Notes: a model not told the origin generated them from the sequence alone. Positions 51,190 through 60,055 are shown, numbered from the stretch's first letter. The stretch is DNA of 64,000 bases from DASQEH01 sp038237745 (GCA_038237745.1 JBBRYJ010000002.1:186001-250000), one strand, 5' to 3'. Numbers and translations are program-made.

Positions 51190-51462
51190 GTGTCAGGCAC
51201 CCTGCCCGTCGCCGAGGGGATCACGAATCCCCCGATCGACGAACTCCTACAAAAGACCGACTCCAAGTACAAGCTCGTCCTCTACTCGGCCAAGCGTGCC
51301 CGCCAGATCAACGCCTACTACTCACAGCTCGGAGAGGGCCTGCTGGAGTACGTCGGACCGCTCGTCGACACCCATGTGCAGGAGAAGCCGCTATCGATCG
51401 CCCTCCGCGAGATCAACGCCGACCTGCTCACCTGCGAGGACATCGAGCCGGAAGAGGTGTGA
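51190..51462 (+). CDS. rpoZ: RNA polymerase omega subunit
   Basis: 90 residues with the actinobacterial form of the family: NPPIDELLQKTDSKY (about 13-27), SAKRARQINAYYSQLGEGLL (about 33-52) and EKPLSIALREI (about 65-75). GTG 51190. Lies between gmk and coaBC, its usual place. Confidence 0.96.
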   Translation: MSGTLPVAEGITNPPIDELLQKTDSKYKLVLYSAKRARQINAYYSQLGEGLLEYVGPLVDTHVQEKPLSIALREINADLLTCEDIEPEEV

Positions 51463-51486
51463 CCCCCCGGGGTCGACGGTGCCGCG

Positions 51487-52773
51487 ATGAGCTCCGCTGA
51501 CAACGCGTCGTCCACCGACCCGCTGCGGCTCGTGTCCACCAAACCCTTCGTAGTCCTGGGCGTGACGGGCGGGATCGCCGCCTACAAGTCCTGCGAGCTG
51601 GTGCGCCGCTTCACCGAGTCCGGCCACGACGTCACCGTCGTACCGAGCGCTGCTGCTCTGAGGTTCGTGGGAGCGGCGACCTGGGAGGCACTGTCGGGCA
51701 GGACGGTGTCTTCGGAGGTGTTCGACGACGTCCCCTCGGTGAAGCATGTTGCTCTCGGGCAGCAGGCGGACCTCGTCGTCGTGGCCCCTGCCACGGCCGA
51801 CGTGCTCGCCAGGGCTGCCACCGGGCGGGCCGACGACCTGCTCACCAGTACGCTGCTGACTGCCCGTTGCCCGGTGCTGTTCGTGCCCGCCATGCACACG
51901 GAGATGTGGCGGCACCTCGCCACCCAGGCCAACGTCTCGACGCTGCGTTCGCGGGGCTGCGTCGTTCTCGAGCCCTCGTCGGGGCGGCTCACCGGTGCAG
52001 ACAGTGGCCCCGGCCGGATGCCCGAGCCCGCGCAGATCTTCGAAGTGGCGGCCAACATCCTCCTCCGGGCCGAGCACCCCGACCTCCTGGACCTTCGGGG
52101 CAGGCGGGTCGTCGTCTCCGCCGGAGGCACCCGCGAGCACCTCGATCCCGTGCGGTTCCTCGGCAACCGCTCGACTGGCAAGCAGGGCTACGCGCTCGCC
52201 GCAACGGCAGCGGCCCGTGGGGCGGACGTCGACCTCGTGTCGGCCAACGTGTCGCTTCCGGTGCCGCACGGGGTCCACTTGGTCGAGGTGCAGTCCACCA
52301 TGCAGATGCGCGAGGCAGTCCTCAAGCTGGCCCGCGCTGCAGACGCCGTCGTGATGGCAGCGGCACCCGCCGACTTCCGGCCGGCGAGCCCGGCGCAGCA
52401 GAAAGTGAAGAAGCGTCCGGACGGCGCGGCGCCGACACTCGACCTGCTCGAGAACCCCGACATCCTGGCTGAGCTGGTGGCTCGACGCGCGCAGCCGAAC
52501 GGCGTGCCGCTGCTGGTCGGCTTCGCAGCCGAGACAGGTGACGACGACGGCAGTGTCCTCGACCACGCCCGCCGCAAGCTCCTGCGCAAGGGCTGCGACC
52601 TGTTGGTGGTCAACGACGTGAGCGGCGGAGGCGTCTTCGGTGACGACGACAACGAGGCGGTCATCCTGTCGGCCGGTGACGCCGAGCGCAGCTTCCCGCG
52701 CGGCTCGAAGTCGGCCCTCGCCCACGTCATCTGGGACGAGGTGCGCGAACGCTGGCCGCGCGAGCAGCGCTGA
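51487..52773 (+). CDS. coaBC: bifunctional phosphopantothenoylcysteine decarboxylase / phosphopantothenate-cysteine ligase
   Basis: 428 residues. CoaC half: FMN binding with GVTGGIAAYKS (about 24-34), catalytic histidine in VKHVALG (His87) and PAMHTEMW (about 137-144, PAMN in E. coli). The substrate-clamp segment reads SGRLTGADSGPGRM, without the cysteine found there in E. coli CoaBC. CoaB half from about 200 with SAGGTREHLDPVR, nucleotide region AAPADF, and KKRP. Makes 4'-phosphopantetheine for CoA. ATG 51487. Confidence 0.94.
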   Translation: MSSADNASSTDPLRLVSTKPFVVLGVTGGIAAYKSCELVRRFTESGHDVTVVPSAAALRFVGAATWEALSGRTVSSEVFDDVPSVKHVALGQQADLVVVAPATADVLARAATGRADDLLTSTLLTARCPVLFVPAMHTEMWRHLATQANVSTLRSRGCVVLEPSSGRLTGADSGPGRMPEPAQIFEVAANILLRAEHPDLLDLRGRRVVVSAGGTREHLDPVRFLGNRSTGKQGYALAATAAARGADVDLVSANVSLPVPHGVHLVEVQSTMQMREAVLKLARAADAVVMAAAPADFRPASPAQQKVKKRPDGAAPTLDLLENPDILAELVARRAQPNGVPLLVGFAAETGDDDGSVLDHARRKLLRKGCDLLVVNDVSGGGVFGDDDNEAVILSAGDAERSFPRGSKSALAHVIWDEVRERWPREQR

Positions 52774-52861
52774 GACGTCGCAGTCCGCGTTTGTGGCCGA
52801 GGAGATTACCCTGGTGCCACATCGCCGCACGCACACTCGCACCCGTCCGAGGAGAGATTCG

Positions 52862-54055
52862 TTGTCAGGTCGCTTCTTCACGTCAGAGTCGGTCACAGAA
52901 GGTCACCCCGACAAGATCGCCGACCAGATCAGCGACTCGGTCCTCGACGCACTGCTGGCGGGCGACTCCCGCAGCCGGGTAGCCGTCGAGACCCTGGTGA
53001 CGACCGGGCTCGTCGTGGTCGCGGGCGAGGTGACCACGAGCGTCTACGCACCGGTGGCGGACATCGTGCGCCGACGGGTTCTGGAGATCGGGTACGACTC
53101 GTCGCAGAAGGGCTTCGACGGCCGTTCGTGCGGGGTTCAGGTTTGTCTCGGTTCGCAGTCGCCCGACATCGCCCAAGGGGTGGACGGCGCGCTCGAGGAG
53201 AGGTCGGGAGGCTCGACCGACCCCCTCGACCGTCAGGGGGCGGGCGACCAGGGGCTGATGTTCGGCTTCGCCTGCGACGAGACGCCCGAGCTGATGCCGT
53301 TGCCGATCACCGTCGCCCACCGTCTCGCCCAGCGCCTGTCGCAGGTGCGCAAGGACGAGACGATGCCCTACCTTCGCCCGGACGGAAAGACGCAGGTGAC
53401 CATCGAGTACGACGGCGACCGGCCGGTCCGCGTCGACACCGTCGTCGTGTCGAGCCAGCATGCCGGTGAGGTCGACCTGGAGGCGCTGCTCACCCCTGAC
53501 GTGAAGAAGCACGTGGTCGAGGAGGTGCTGTCGACCTTCGACATCGATGCCTCCGACTACCGCCTCCTGGTGAACCCGACCGGCCGGTTCGAGGTCGGCG
53601 GCCCGATGGGCGATGCGGGCCTCACGGGCCGCAAGATCATCATCGACACCTACGGCGGCATGGCACGCCACGGAGGCGGGGCCTTCAGCGGGAAGGACCC
53701 CTCGAAGGTCGACCGGTCGGCTGCCTATGCGATGCGCTGGGTGGCCAAGAACGTCGTGGCCGCCGGGCTGGCGCGGCGGTGCGAGGTGCAGGTCGCCTAC
53801 GCCATCGGAAAGGCTCACCCTGTCGGGTTCTACGTCGAGTGCTACGGCACCGAGACGGTGCCCGTCGACGCCATCCGCGCCGCCGTGCTGCAGGAGTTCG
53901 ACCTCCGTCCTGCCGCGATCATCCGCGACCTCGACCTGCTCCGCCCGATCTACGCACTCACCGCCGCCTACGGTCACTTCGGCCGCGAGCTTGCAGAGTT
54001 CACGTGGGAGCGCACCGACCGGGTCGACGCCCTGAGAGCCGCAGCCTCCGCCTGA
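52862..54055 (+). CDS. metK: S-adenosylmethionine synthase
   Basis: 397 residues. TTG 52862 is chosen because GGAGAG ends five bases upstream and the product then starts SGRFFTSESVTEGHPDK as in other actinobacteria; GTG 52814 is the only alternative. Methionine/ATP motifs GAGDQGLMFGYA-type (here GAGDQGLMFGFACDE, about 122-136), GGAFSGKDPSKVDRSAAY (about 270-287) and the P-loop-like KDP. Its stop lies in the loop of a small hairpin, followed by an 18-base palindrome. Confidence 0.96.
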   Translation: MSGRFFTSESVTEGHPDKIADQISDSVLDALLAGDSRSRVAVETLVTTGLVVVAGEVTTSVYAPVADIVRRRVLEIGYDSSQKGFDGRSCGVQVCLGSQSPDIAQGVDGALEERSGGSTDPLDRQGAGDQGLMFGFACDETPELMPLPITVAHRLAQRLSQVRKDETMPYLRPDGKTQVTIEYDGDRPVRVDTVVVSSQHAGEVDLEALLTPDVKKHVVEEVLSTFDIDASDYRLLVNPTGRFEVGGPMGDAGLTGRKIIIDTYGGMARHGGGAFSGKDPSKVDRSAAYAMRWVAKNVVAAGLARRCEVQVAYAIGKAHPVGFYVECYGTETVPVDAIRAAVLQEFDLRPAAIIRDLDLLRPIYALTAAYGHFGRELAEFTWERTDRVDALRAAASA

Positions 54056-54058
54056 GGC

Positions 54059-54076
54059 GGCACCGACGTCGGTGCC
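54059..54076. terminator. 18-base perfect palindrome after metK
   Basis: GGCACCGACGTCGGTGCC reads the same on both strands. As RNA it would form GGCACC/GGTGCC around GACGTC and could end the metK transcript; as DNA it could be an operator for priA. A second hairpin, CCGCC/GGCGG with the metK stop as loop, abuts it (54048-54060). Confidence 0.5.
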
Positions 54077-54094
54077 TGCTGGTTGACTCACGGG

Positions 54095-56119
54095 GTGGCG
54101 ACGAGTCCCGACTCCGACGAGCGGCTGACGTCGCTGCGGAGCCAGCTGCGAGCCCGACGACCGAAGCCGGTGTCGCTCCCGGCCGAGCAGCGGCCGGTCG
54201 CACGAGTCGCCGTCGACCTTCCGCTCGCGCATCTCGACCGGCTCTTCGACTATGTCGTCCCGGCACCGCTCGACGAGGAGGCGGTGCCCGGGTGCCGGGT
54301 GAAGGTACGGTTCGCGGGCCGTGACGTCAGCGGGTTCCTGGTCGAGCGAGCCGACAGCACCGAGCACGTCGGTGGCCTGTCGCCGCTCCGGCGGGTGGTC
54401 TCCGCGGAGCCCGTGCTCAGCCCGGCCGTGCTGGCGCTGGCCCGCGTCACGGCTGACCGGTATGCCGGCACACTCACCGACATCCTCCGGCTGGCGGTAC
54501 CGCCGCGACACGCCCGCGTGGAGGCCGAGCCCGCCAAGCCTCGCGAACCACACCACGACGTCCCCCTGCACACGGCCGCGTCGCTGTGGGCGGTCGAGTC
54601 CGGAGGAGACGCTCTGGTGACGCGACTGGCACGTGGCGACGCTCCGCGAGCGGTCTGGACGGCGACGCCGGGCGAACACTGGCCGGCGCAGCTCGCCGCC
54701 GCCGCTGCGGCAACGCTCGTCTCGGGGCGGGGAACTGTCGTCTGCCTACCCGATGCACGCGACGTCGCCAGGGTCGACGCGGCTCTGGTGACCCTTCTTG
54801 GCCGGGGGGTGCATGTCGTCCTCGCTGCCGACCTCGGTCCGGCAGCGCGGTACCGCGCCTTCCTCGCCCTCTCCCGGGCCGAGGTCCAGATCGTCATCGG
54901 GACCCGCTCAGCCGCCTTCGCGCCGGTCCACAACCTCGGCCTGGTGGCGATCTGGGACGACGGTGACGACCTGTACGCCGAGCCTCGCAGCCCCTACCCG
55001 CACACCCGGGAGGTGCTGCTGCTACGCGCCCACCTCGAGGGCTGCGCGGCGCTGGTCGGCGGCTCGAGCCGGTCGGTCGAGGCGCAGGTGCTGGTGGCAT
55101 CAGGATGGGCGGCTTCGCTGTCGCCGTCGCGCGGTGCCGTCCGGGAGCGGACCCCCCAGGTCCACATCACCGGCGAGAGCGACACTCCGCGCGACCCCGA
55201 CGCCGGCGCCCGTGTGCGGCTGCCCGGCAGGGTCTTCGAGGTGGTCCGCGAGGCGCTGGCCTCCGGTCCTGTGCTTGTGCACGTGCCTCGCGCCGGTTAC
55301 CAGCCGAGCTTGTCCTGCGACCGGTGCAGGGTGGTGGCCCGCTGCCAGCGCTGCTCGGGTCCGCTCGGGCGGTCGCGGCGGGGAGGGCAGGCGACCTGCC
55401 GCCTGTGCGGCCTCGCCGCGGAGCCATGGGTATGCGCTCACTGCGGAGGGGAGAACCTTCGCTTCCCGGTGGTCGGCTCGCTTCGTACCGCGGAGGAGTG
55501 GGGGAGGAGCTTCCCGAAGATCCCCGTCGTGTCGTCGGGCGGAGACCATGTCGTCGACATGGTCGGTGACGCGACCGCGATCGTCGTTGCGACACCGGGT
55601 GCCGAACCAAGGGTTGCGTCCGGCTACTCGGCAGCAGTCCTGCTCGACACCTGGCTCACGGTGAGTCGACCGGGGCTCCGAGCAGGCGAGGAGGCACTGC
55701 GGCGGTGGCTTAACGTCGCCAGCCTGGTCCGCCCGCGGACCGACGGAGGCCGAGTCGTCGCAGTCGGCGACCCCGCCCTGGGAGCACTGCAGGCCCTCGT
55801 GCGCTGGGATCCAGAGGGTTTCGCCGCCCGTGAGCTCGCCGAGAGACGGTCGGCCCACCTGCCACCCGCCGCACGCCTGGCCACCGTCTCGGGCAGCGCC
55901 GACATGGTCACCGAGGCACTCGCCGCTCTCGCCCTGCCCGGCTACGTCGACGTTCTCGGTCCGGCGGTGACGGACGACGGTCAGGTACGCCTGGTCATCC
56001 GGACGAACCAGGAGCGGGGTGCGGGTATGACGAAGGCGCTACAGCGGCTCCAGGCCGCCCGAAGCAGCCGCAAGCAGCCACCGGTCAGCGTGCATGTCGA
56101 CCCCGTGGACTTCGCCTGA
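54095..56119 (+). CDS. priA: primosomal protein N' PriA, helicase-motif-deficient actinobacterial form
   Basis: 674 residues. N-terminal DNA-binding domain (VARVAVDLPLAHLDRLFDY near 33-51) and the zinc region with its cysteines kept (CDRC, CQRC, CRLC, CAHC, about 409-453). The Walker A motif is absent (the region reads RAVWTATPGEHWP) and the DEEH box is replaced by WDDGDD (about 286-291). Loss of helicase activity is typical of actinobacterial PriA, which is thought to keep a role in replication restart. GTG 54095 preferred; TTG 54083 is possible. Confidence 0.9.
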   Translation: MATSPDSDERLTSLRSQLRARRPKPVSLPAEQRPVARVAVDLPLAHLDRLFDYVVPAPLDEEAVPGCRVKVRFAGRDVSGFLVERADSTEHVGGLSPLRRVVSAEPVLSPAVLALARVTADRYAGTLTDILRLAVPPRHARVEAEPAKPREPHHDVPLHTAASLWAVESGGDALVTRLARGDAPRAVWTATPGEHWPAQLAAAAAATLVSGRGTVVCLPDARDVARVDAALVTLLGRGVHVVLAADLGPAARYRAFLALSRAEVQIVIGTRSAAFAPVHNLGLVAIWDDGDDLYAEPRSPYPHTREVLLLRAHLEGCAALVGGSSRSVEAQVLVASGWAASLSPSRGAVRERTPQVHITGESDTPRDPDAGARVRLPGRVFEVVREALASGPVLVHVPRAGYQPSLSCDRCRVVARCQRCSGPLGRSRRGGQATCRLCGLAAEPWVCAHCGGENLRFPVVGSLRTAEEWGRSFPKIPVVSSGGDHVVDMVGDATAIVVATPGAEPRVASGYSAAVLLDTWLTVSRPGLRAGEEALRRWLNVASLVRPRTDGGRVVAVGDPALGALQALVRWDPEGFAARELAERRSAHLPPAARLATVSGSADMVTEALAALALPGYVDVLGPAVTDDGQVRLVIRTNQERGAGMTKALQRLQAARSSRKQPPVSVHVDPVDFA

Positions 56120-56158
56120 GCCTGCACGTCCGGCGCGGTCAGCGTGCGCGCCGCCCAC

Positions 56159-56164
56159 TAGACT
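56159..56164 (+). promoter_or_regulatory. -10 hexamer TAGACT of def-fmt-rsmB (candidate)
   Basis: TAGACT lies 41 bases before GTG 56206, with GGAG in the leader. No clear -35. Confidence 0.4.
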
Positions 56165-56205
56165 GGGAAGCCGTTGGCGTCCGTCGAAGCGTTGGAGCAC
56201 CTCTC

Positions 56206-56751
56206 GTGTCTGTGCGTGACATCCGGCTGTTCGGCGACCCGATCCTGCGGACCCCGGCCGTCCGGGTCGTCGACTTCGACAAGCAGTTGCGCACCCTGGT
56301 CCAGGACCTCACGGACACCATGCTCGACGCTCCCGGGGCGGGACTCGCGGCCCCGCAGATCGGGGTCGGGCTGCGAGTCTTCACGTACTACACCGAGGGA
56401 TCCGTAGGGCACCTCGTCAACCCCCAGTTGACCCTGTCGTCGGCGACGGTGCTCGGCGACGAGGGATGCCTGTCGATCCCCGGCCTCGGGTTCGACTGCC
56501 TGCGAGCCGAAAGCGTGGCCGCTGCCGGCTTCGACATGTACGGCGAACCCCTGGTGATCGAAGGCAGCGACTCACTGGCACGGTGCCTTCAGCACGAGAC
56601 CGACCATCTCGACGGGGTTCTGTTCGTCGACCGCCTGGACCCGGCGACCCGCAGGCTCGCGATGAAAGCCATCCGAGAGGCGGAGTGGAGCGGCCTGACC
56701 ACGCCTGCGGTGAAGGCGTCGCCTCACCCGATGCTCGGCCGGGGCCTCTGA
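56206..56751 (+). CDS. def: peptide deformylase
   Basis: 181 residues. All three metal-site motifs are intact: GAGLAAPQIG (about 45-54), EGCLSIPG (about 86-93, Cys ligand) and QHETDHLDG (about 129-137, two His ligands and catalytic Glu). Removes formyl from new proteins, the reverse partner of fmt, which starts 2 bases after its stop. GTG 56206. Confidence 0.96.
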   Translation: MSVRDIRLFGDPILRTPAVRVVDFDKQLRTLVQDLTDTMLDAPGAGLAAPQIGVGLRVFTYYTEGSVGHLVNPQLTLSSATVLGDEGCLSIPGLGFDCLRAESVAAAGFDMYGEPLVIEGSDSLARCLQHETDHLDGVLFVDRLDPATRRLAMKAIREAEWSGLTTPAVKASPHPMLGRGL

Positions 56752-56753
56752 CG

Positions 56754-57680
56754 GTGCGGCTCGTCTTCGCCGGCACTCCGGACGCGGCGGTGCCCTCCCT
56801 GGAGGCGCTGCTCGACAGCCGGCACCGTGTCGTCGCGGTGGTGACCAGGCCGGACGCCCGGGCCGGTCGCGGTCGACGGCTCATGCCATCACCCGTCGCG
56901 GCGCTGGCAGCCTCAGGCGGGCTCGAGGTCCTCACGCCTGCACGGCCGAGCGATCAGCAGTTCCTCACCAGGCTGGCGGAGATCGCCCCGGGCTGCTGTC
57001 CGGTCGTGGCGTACGGCGCCCTCGTCCCCCGGGCGGCGCTGGACATCCCTCCGCACGGATGGGTCAACCTGCACTTCTCGCTGCTGCCCGCCTGGCGCGG
57101 CGCGGCGCCCGTCCAGCACGCGGTCATCGCCGGCGACGAGGTCACCGGGGCCACCACGTTCCGACTCGTGGAGGAGCTCGACGCCGGACCGACCTACGGT
57201 GTCCTCACGGAGAGCATCCAGCCCGACGACACCTCCGGAGCACTCCTCCGCCGGCTCGCCGAGCACGCCGCGACCTTGCTCGTCGCGACGCTCGACGGGA
57301 TCGAGGACGGCAGTCTCGAGGAGCGTCCGCAGCCTACGGACGGCGTGTCTCGCGCACCGAAGCTCACCGTGTCCGACGCCGAGGTCGACTGGTCCGAACC
57401 GGCTTTCGTCGTCGACCGGCGGCTGCGCGGGTGCACACCTTCGCCTGGAGGGTGGACCAGGGCGCAGGGCGACCGGCTCAAGGTCGCCCCCGTGAGCGAC
57501 CGGCCCGATGTGACCGACCTCGTACCTGGCCGGCTGGCGGTCAACAAGAGTGCCGTGCTGGTGGGCACCGGCACGCACGCCGTGCAGCTCGGCCACGTCC
57601 AGGCACCGGGGAAGCCCTGGATGCCGGCGACCGACTGGGCCCGAGGGCTGCGCCACCTCCCGGACGGCCTGGGGGAGTGA
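56754..57680 (+). CDS. fmt: methionyl-tRNA formyltransferase
   Basis: 308 residues. N-terminal formyltransferase fold starting RLVFAGTPDAAVPSL; the signature with the catalytic Asn and His is in WVNLHFSLLPAWRGAAPVQ (about 103-121) and Asp in LDAGPTYG (about 142-149); C-terminal OB-like domain from about 205. GTG 56754. rsmB overlaps its end by four bases. Confidence 0.95.
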   Translation: MRLVFAGTPDAAVPSLEALLDSRHRVVAVVTRPDARAGRGRRLMPSPVAALAASGGLEVLTPARPSDQQFLTRLAEIAPGCCPVVAYGALVPRAALDIPPHGWVNLHFSLLPAWRGAAPVQHAVIAGDEVTGATTFRLVEELDAGPTYGVLTESIQPDDTSGALLRRLAEHAATLLVATLDGIEDGSLEERPQPTDGVSRAPKLTVSDAEVDWSEPAFVVDRRLRGCTPSPGGWTRAQGDRLKVAPVSDRPDVTDLVPGRLAVNKSAVLVGTGTHAVQLGHVQAPGKPWMPATDWARGLRHLPDGLGE

Positions 57681-59062
57681 CGCCGACGGCTTCGCGTCGA
57701 GGCAGGCCACGCACCCTCGTCGACCTGGCGAGGCAGGCGGCGTACGACGCCCTGCGCGCCGTCGACGTCGACGACGCGTACCTCAACCTGGTGCTGCCGC
57801 GCCTGCTGTCGGAGCGCAGCATCACCGACCGCGACGCTGCGTTCACCACGGAGCTCGCGCACGGGTCGACGCGGCTCCAAGGCACGTACGACGCCATCAT
57901 CGACGCTTCGGTCACGGGTGGCGCCGACTCCCTCCAGCCCGAGGTTCGCACAGCGCTGCGACTCGGCGCCCACCAGCTGCTGGGAATGAGGGTGCCGGCT
58001 CATGCGGCGGTCGCGAGCAGCGTGGAGCTCGTTCGGGGTGCGGTCGGAGAGCGTCCCGTACGCCTTGCCAACGCGGTACTCCGACGAGTCTCGGCCACCC
58101 CGAGAGCCGAGTGGCTCGCCAGAGTTGCGCCTGCACGCGAGGCTGACCTCGTCGGCCACCTCAGCATTGTCCACTCCCATCCCCGCTGGGTTGTCGAGGC
58201 CTTCCTCGACGTGCTCGGCGACGACGTCGCGCAGGTAGAGGCCTTACTCGCCGCGGACAACCTGTCGCCATCGGTGACCCTCGTGACCAGGCCCGGGCTC
58301 TGCAGCGTCGGCGAGCTGGTCGAGCAGGGAGCAGGTCCTGGGCGCTGGTCGCCGTACGCCGCGACCCTGGCAGCCGGAGACCCCGCAGGCGTGCCGCAGG
58401 TGCGCTCCGGTCGCGCCGGTGTGCAGGATGAGGGCTCCCAGCTCGCCGCGCTGGCCCTCAGCCGGGCGCTGGTCAGCGGGCGCGACGAGCGATGGCTCGA
58501 CCTGTGCGCCGGACCCGGTGGCAAAGCGGCCCTCCTGACCGGGCTCGCCCGTCAGCGCGGCGCAACGCTGGTTGCTGCCGAGCGCCTCGTTCACCGTGCG
58601 GTCCTGGTGGCCTCGGCCGTGCGCGCGTACCCCGAGGCGCCTGCTGTGGTGGCGGCCGACGGCACCCGGCCGCCCTGGCGGGGCGGCACCTTCGACCGGG
58701 TCCTCGTCGACGCGCCGTGCTCCGGGCTCGGCTCGCTCCGCCGCAGGCCGGAGCTGCGCTGGCGCCGTCAGCGGGGAGACCTCGACGCACTGGTGCCTCT
58801 TCAGGTGTCACTGCTCACGGCCGCGGTCGTCGCGGCTCGTCCAGGAGGGCTGGTCGCCTACGTCACGTGTTCACCACATCGCCTGGAGACGCGCGGCGTC
58901 GTCGACACCGTCCTTGCCGCTCGACGCGACATACGCGAGGAGGACGCTCGTGTCCTGCTCCACGAGGTCTCTGGCGGCACCGGGCCGCATGTGCAGCTGT
59001 GGCCGCACGAGCACGGCACCGATGCGATGTTCGTGGCGGTGCTGCGTCGAGCCGACCACTAG
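57677..59062 (+). CDS. rsmB: 16S rRNA (cytosine-967 C5)-methyltransferase RsmB
   Basis: 461 residues. N-terminal NusB-like RNA-binding domain (about 15-150), SAM site CAGPGGKAALL (about 276-286), DAPCSG (about 345-350) and the catalytic TCSPH (about 396-400). GTG 57677 overlaps the fmt stop. Its stop TAG is also the first half of TAGACT, nine bases before rpe. Confidence 0.93.
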   Translation: MTPTASRRGRPRTLVDLARQAAYDALRAVDVDDAYLNLVLPRLLSERSITDRDAAFTTELAHGSTRLQGTYDAIIDASVTGGADSLQPEVRTALRLGAHQLLGMRVPAHAAVASSVELVRGAVGERPVRLANAVLRRVSATPRAEWLARVAPAREADLVGHLSIVHSHPRWVVEAFLDVLGDDVAQVEALLAADNLSPSVTLVTRPGLCSVGELVEQGAGPGRWSPYAATLAAGDPAGVPQVRSGRAGVQDEGSQLAALALSRALVSGRDERWLDLCAGPGGKAALLTGLARQRGATLVAAERLVHRAVLVASAVRAYPEAPAVVAADGTRPPWRGGTFDRVLVDAPCSGLGSLRRRPELRWRRQRGDLDALVPLQVSLLTAAVVAARPGGLVAYVTCSPHRLETRGVVDTVLAARRDIREEDARVLLHEVSGGTGPHVQLWPHEHGTDAMFVAVLRRADH

Positions 59063-59065
59063 ACT
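59060..59065 (+). promoter_or_regulatory. -10-like hexamer TAGACT overlapping the rsmB stop, near-leaderless rpe promoter candidate
   Basis: TAGACT starts with the rsmB stop codon and ends nine bases before ATG of rpe; no ribosome-binding site precedes rpe. Confidence 0.4.
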
Positions 59066-59074
59066 CCTCGACCG

Positions 59075-59734
59075 ATGGGTATCCAGATCGCTCCGAGTCT
59101 CCTGGCGGCCGACTTCGCAAACCTTGAGGCGGCAGCGAGATCGGTCGGCGGCGCCGACTGGCTGCACGTAGACGTGATGGACAACCACTTCGTGCCGAAC
59201 CTCACGCTCGGGGTAGCCACGGTCGAGGCGCTTGCCCGGGTGGCCGACCAGCCGCTCGACTGCCACCTGATGATCGAGGATCCCGACAGGTGGGCCCCGG
59301 CGTACGTCGAAGCGGGAGCAGGCAGCGTGACGTTCCATATCGAGGCGTGCGCCGCACCGGTGCGGCTTGCCCGGGAGCTGCGAGGCTCGGGGGCTCGAGC
59401 TGGCATGGCGCTGAAGCCTCAGACGGCGGTCGAGCCTTATGCCGCTCTGTTGCCGGAGATCGACATGCTGCTCGTCATGACTGTCGAGCCGGGATTCGGC
59501 GGCCAGGCCTTTCTCGACCTCTGCGTGCCGAAGATCCAACGGGCCGCGGCGCTCATCGCCGGCACAGGCTGCGACGTATGGCTCCAGGTCGATGGAGGCG
59601 TGTCTGCCAAGACCATCGAACGGTGCGCCGAGGCCGGCGCCGACATGTTCGTGGTGGGGTCGGCCGTGTTCGGCGCCGACGAACCCGACGCCATGGTCGA
59701 CCACCTCCGTGGCCTCGCCTCCTCCGCCTCCTGA
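59075..59734 (+). CDS. rpe: ribulose-phosphate 3-epimerase
   Basis: 219 residues, (beta/alpha)8 barrel. IAPSLLAADFANL (about 5-17), metal site WLHVDVMDNHFVPN (about 29-42), VEPGFGGQAF (about 139-148) and QVDGGVS (about 170-176). Interconverts ribulose and xylulose 5-phosphate; ribulose 5-phosphate is also a precursor of riboflavin, whose genes follow. ATG 59075. Confidence 0.95.
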   Translation: MGIQIAPSLLAADFANLEAAARSVGGADWLHVDVMDNHFVPNLTLGVATVEALARVADQPLDCHLMIEDPDRWAPAYVEAGAGSVTFHIEACAAPVRLARELRGSGARAGMALKPQTAVEPYAALLPEIDMLLVMTVEPGFGGQAFLDLCVPKIQRAAALIAGTGCDVWLQVDGGVSAKTIERCAEAGADMFVVGSAVFGADEPDAMVDHLRGLASSAS

Positions 59735-59796
59735 TCGTGGTTCCAGCCCGCCTTCGGCGGTGTGGCATCATGGGCGCCGTACGAGTTGACATGCTC

Positions 59797-59923
59797 GCGT
59801 GCTCCGGGGTCGGTGTAAGTCCGAACCGGCGGTAACAGTCCGCGAACCGACCGCAGCCAGTGGTCGGCCGATCCGGTGGAATTCCGGGACCGACGGTGAA
59901 AGTCCGGATGAGAGGAAGCACGC
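59797..59923 (+). promoter_or_regulatory. FMN riboswitch aptamer (RFN element)
   Basis: Closing stem P1: GCGTGCT (59797-59803) with AGCACGC (59917-59923). Conserved core pieces are present in order: GGGGTCGGTGTAAGTCCG, ACCGGCGGTAACAGTCCGCG, then GAATTCCGGGACCGACGGT, GAAAGTCCGGATG and AGAGGAAGCA. It occupies most of the 321-base gap before ribD; the rest holds the expression platform. FMN binding should lower expression of ribD and ribM. Confidence 0.95.
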
Positions 59924-60023
59924 CGAGGTTGTCGCCGTCTTGCCCGCGCCGGGCCAGGATGTGGCGAAGCCGCCGCACCCGGATCCGCCGTGGTGTCGGC
60001 AAGCGTCGAGTGACCTCGGAAAC

Positions 60024-60051
60024 GCCTCGGAGTCCGCACCGGACGAGAGGC
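60024..60051 (+). promoter_or_regulatory. Shine-Dalgarno-sequestering hairpin of the FMN riboswitch
   Basis: GCCTC (60024-60028) pairs with GAGGC (60047-60051) and GTCCG (60032-60036) with CGGAC (60040-60044), with a three-base loop. GAGGC overlaps the ribosome-binding site GAGAGG (60045-60050) of GTG 60056. The aptamer therefore probably acts on translation. Confidence 0.7.
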
Positions 60052-60055
60052 CGCG

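Noticed and set aside
52774..52861. SAM riboswitch before metK
   Set aside because: The 88-base leader has no SAM-I, II or IV core elements.
52883..54679. 598-codon minus-strand open frame opposite metK and priA
   Set aside because: Antisense to metK, whose protein is almost fully conserved; composition typical of a shadow frame.
59748..59760. CCGCC-TTC-GGCGG hairpin after rpe as terminator
   Set aside because: Only five base pairs with a three-base loop and no T run; too weak to annotate next to the riboswitch.
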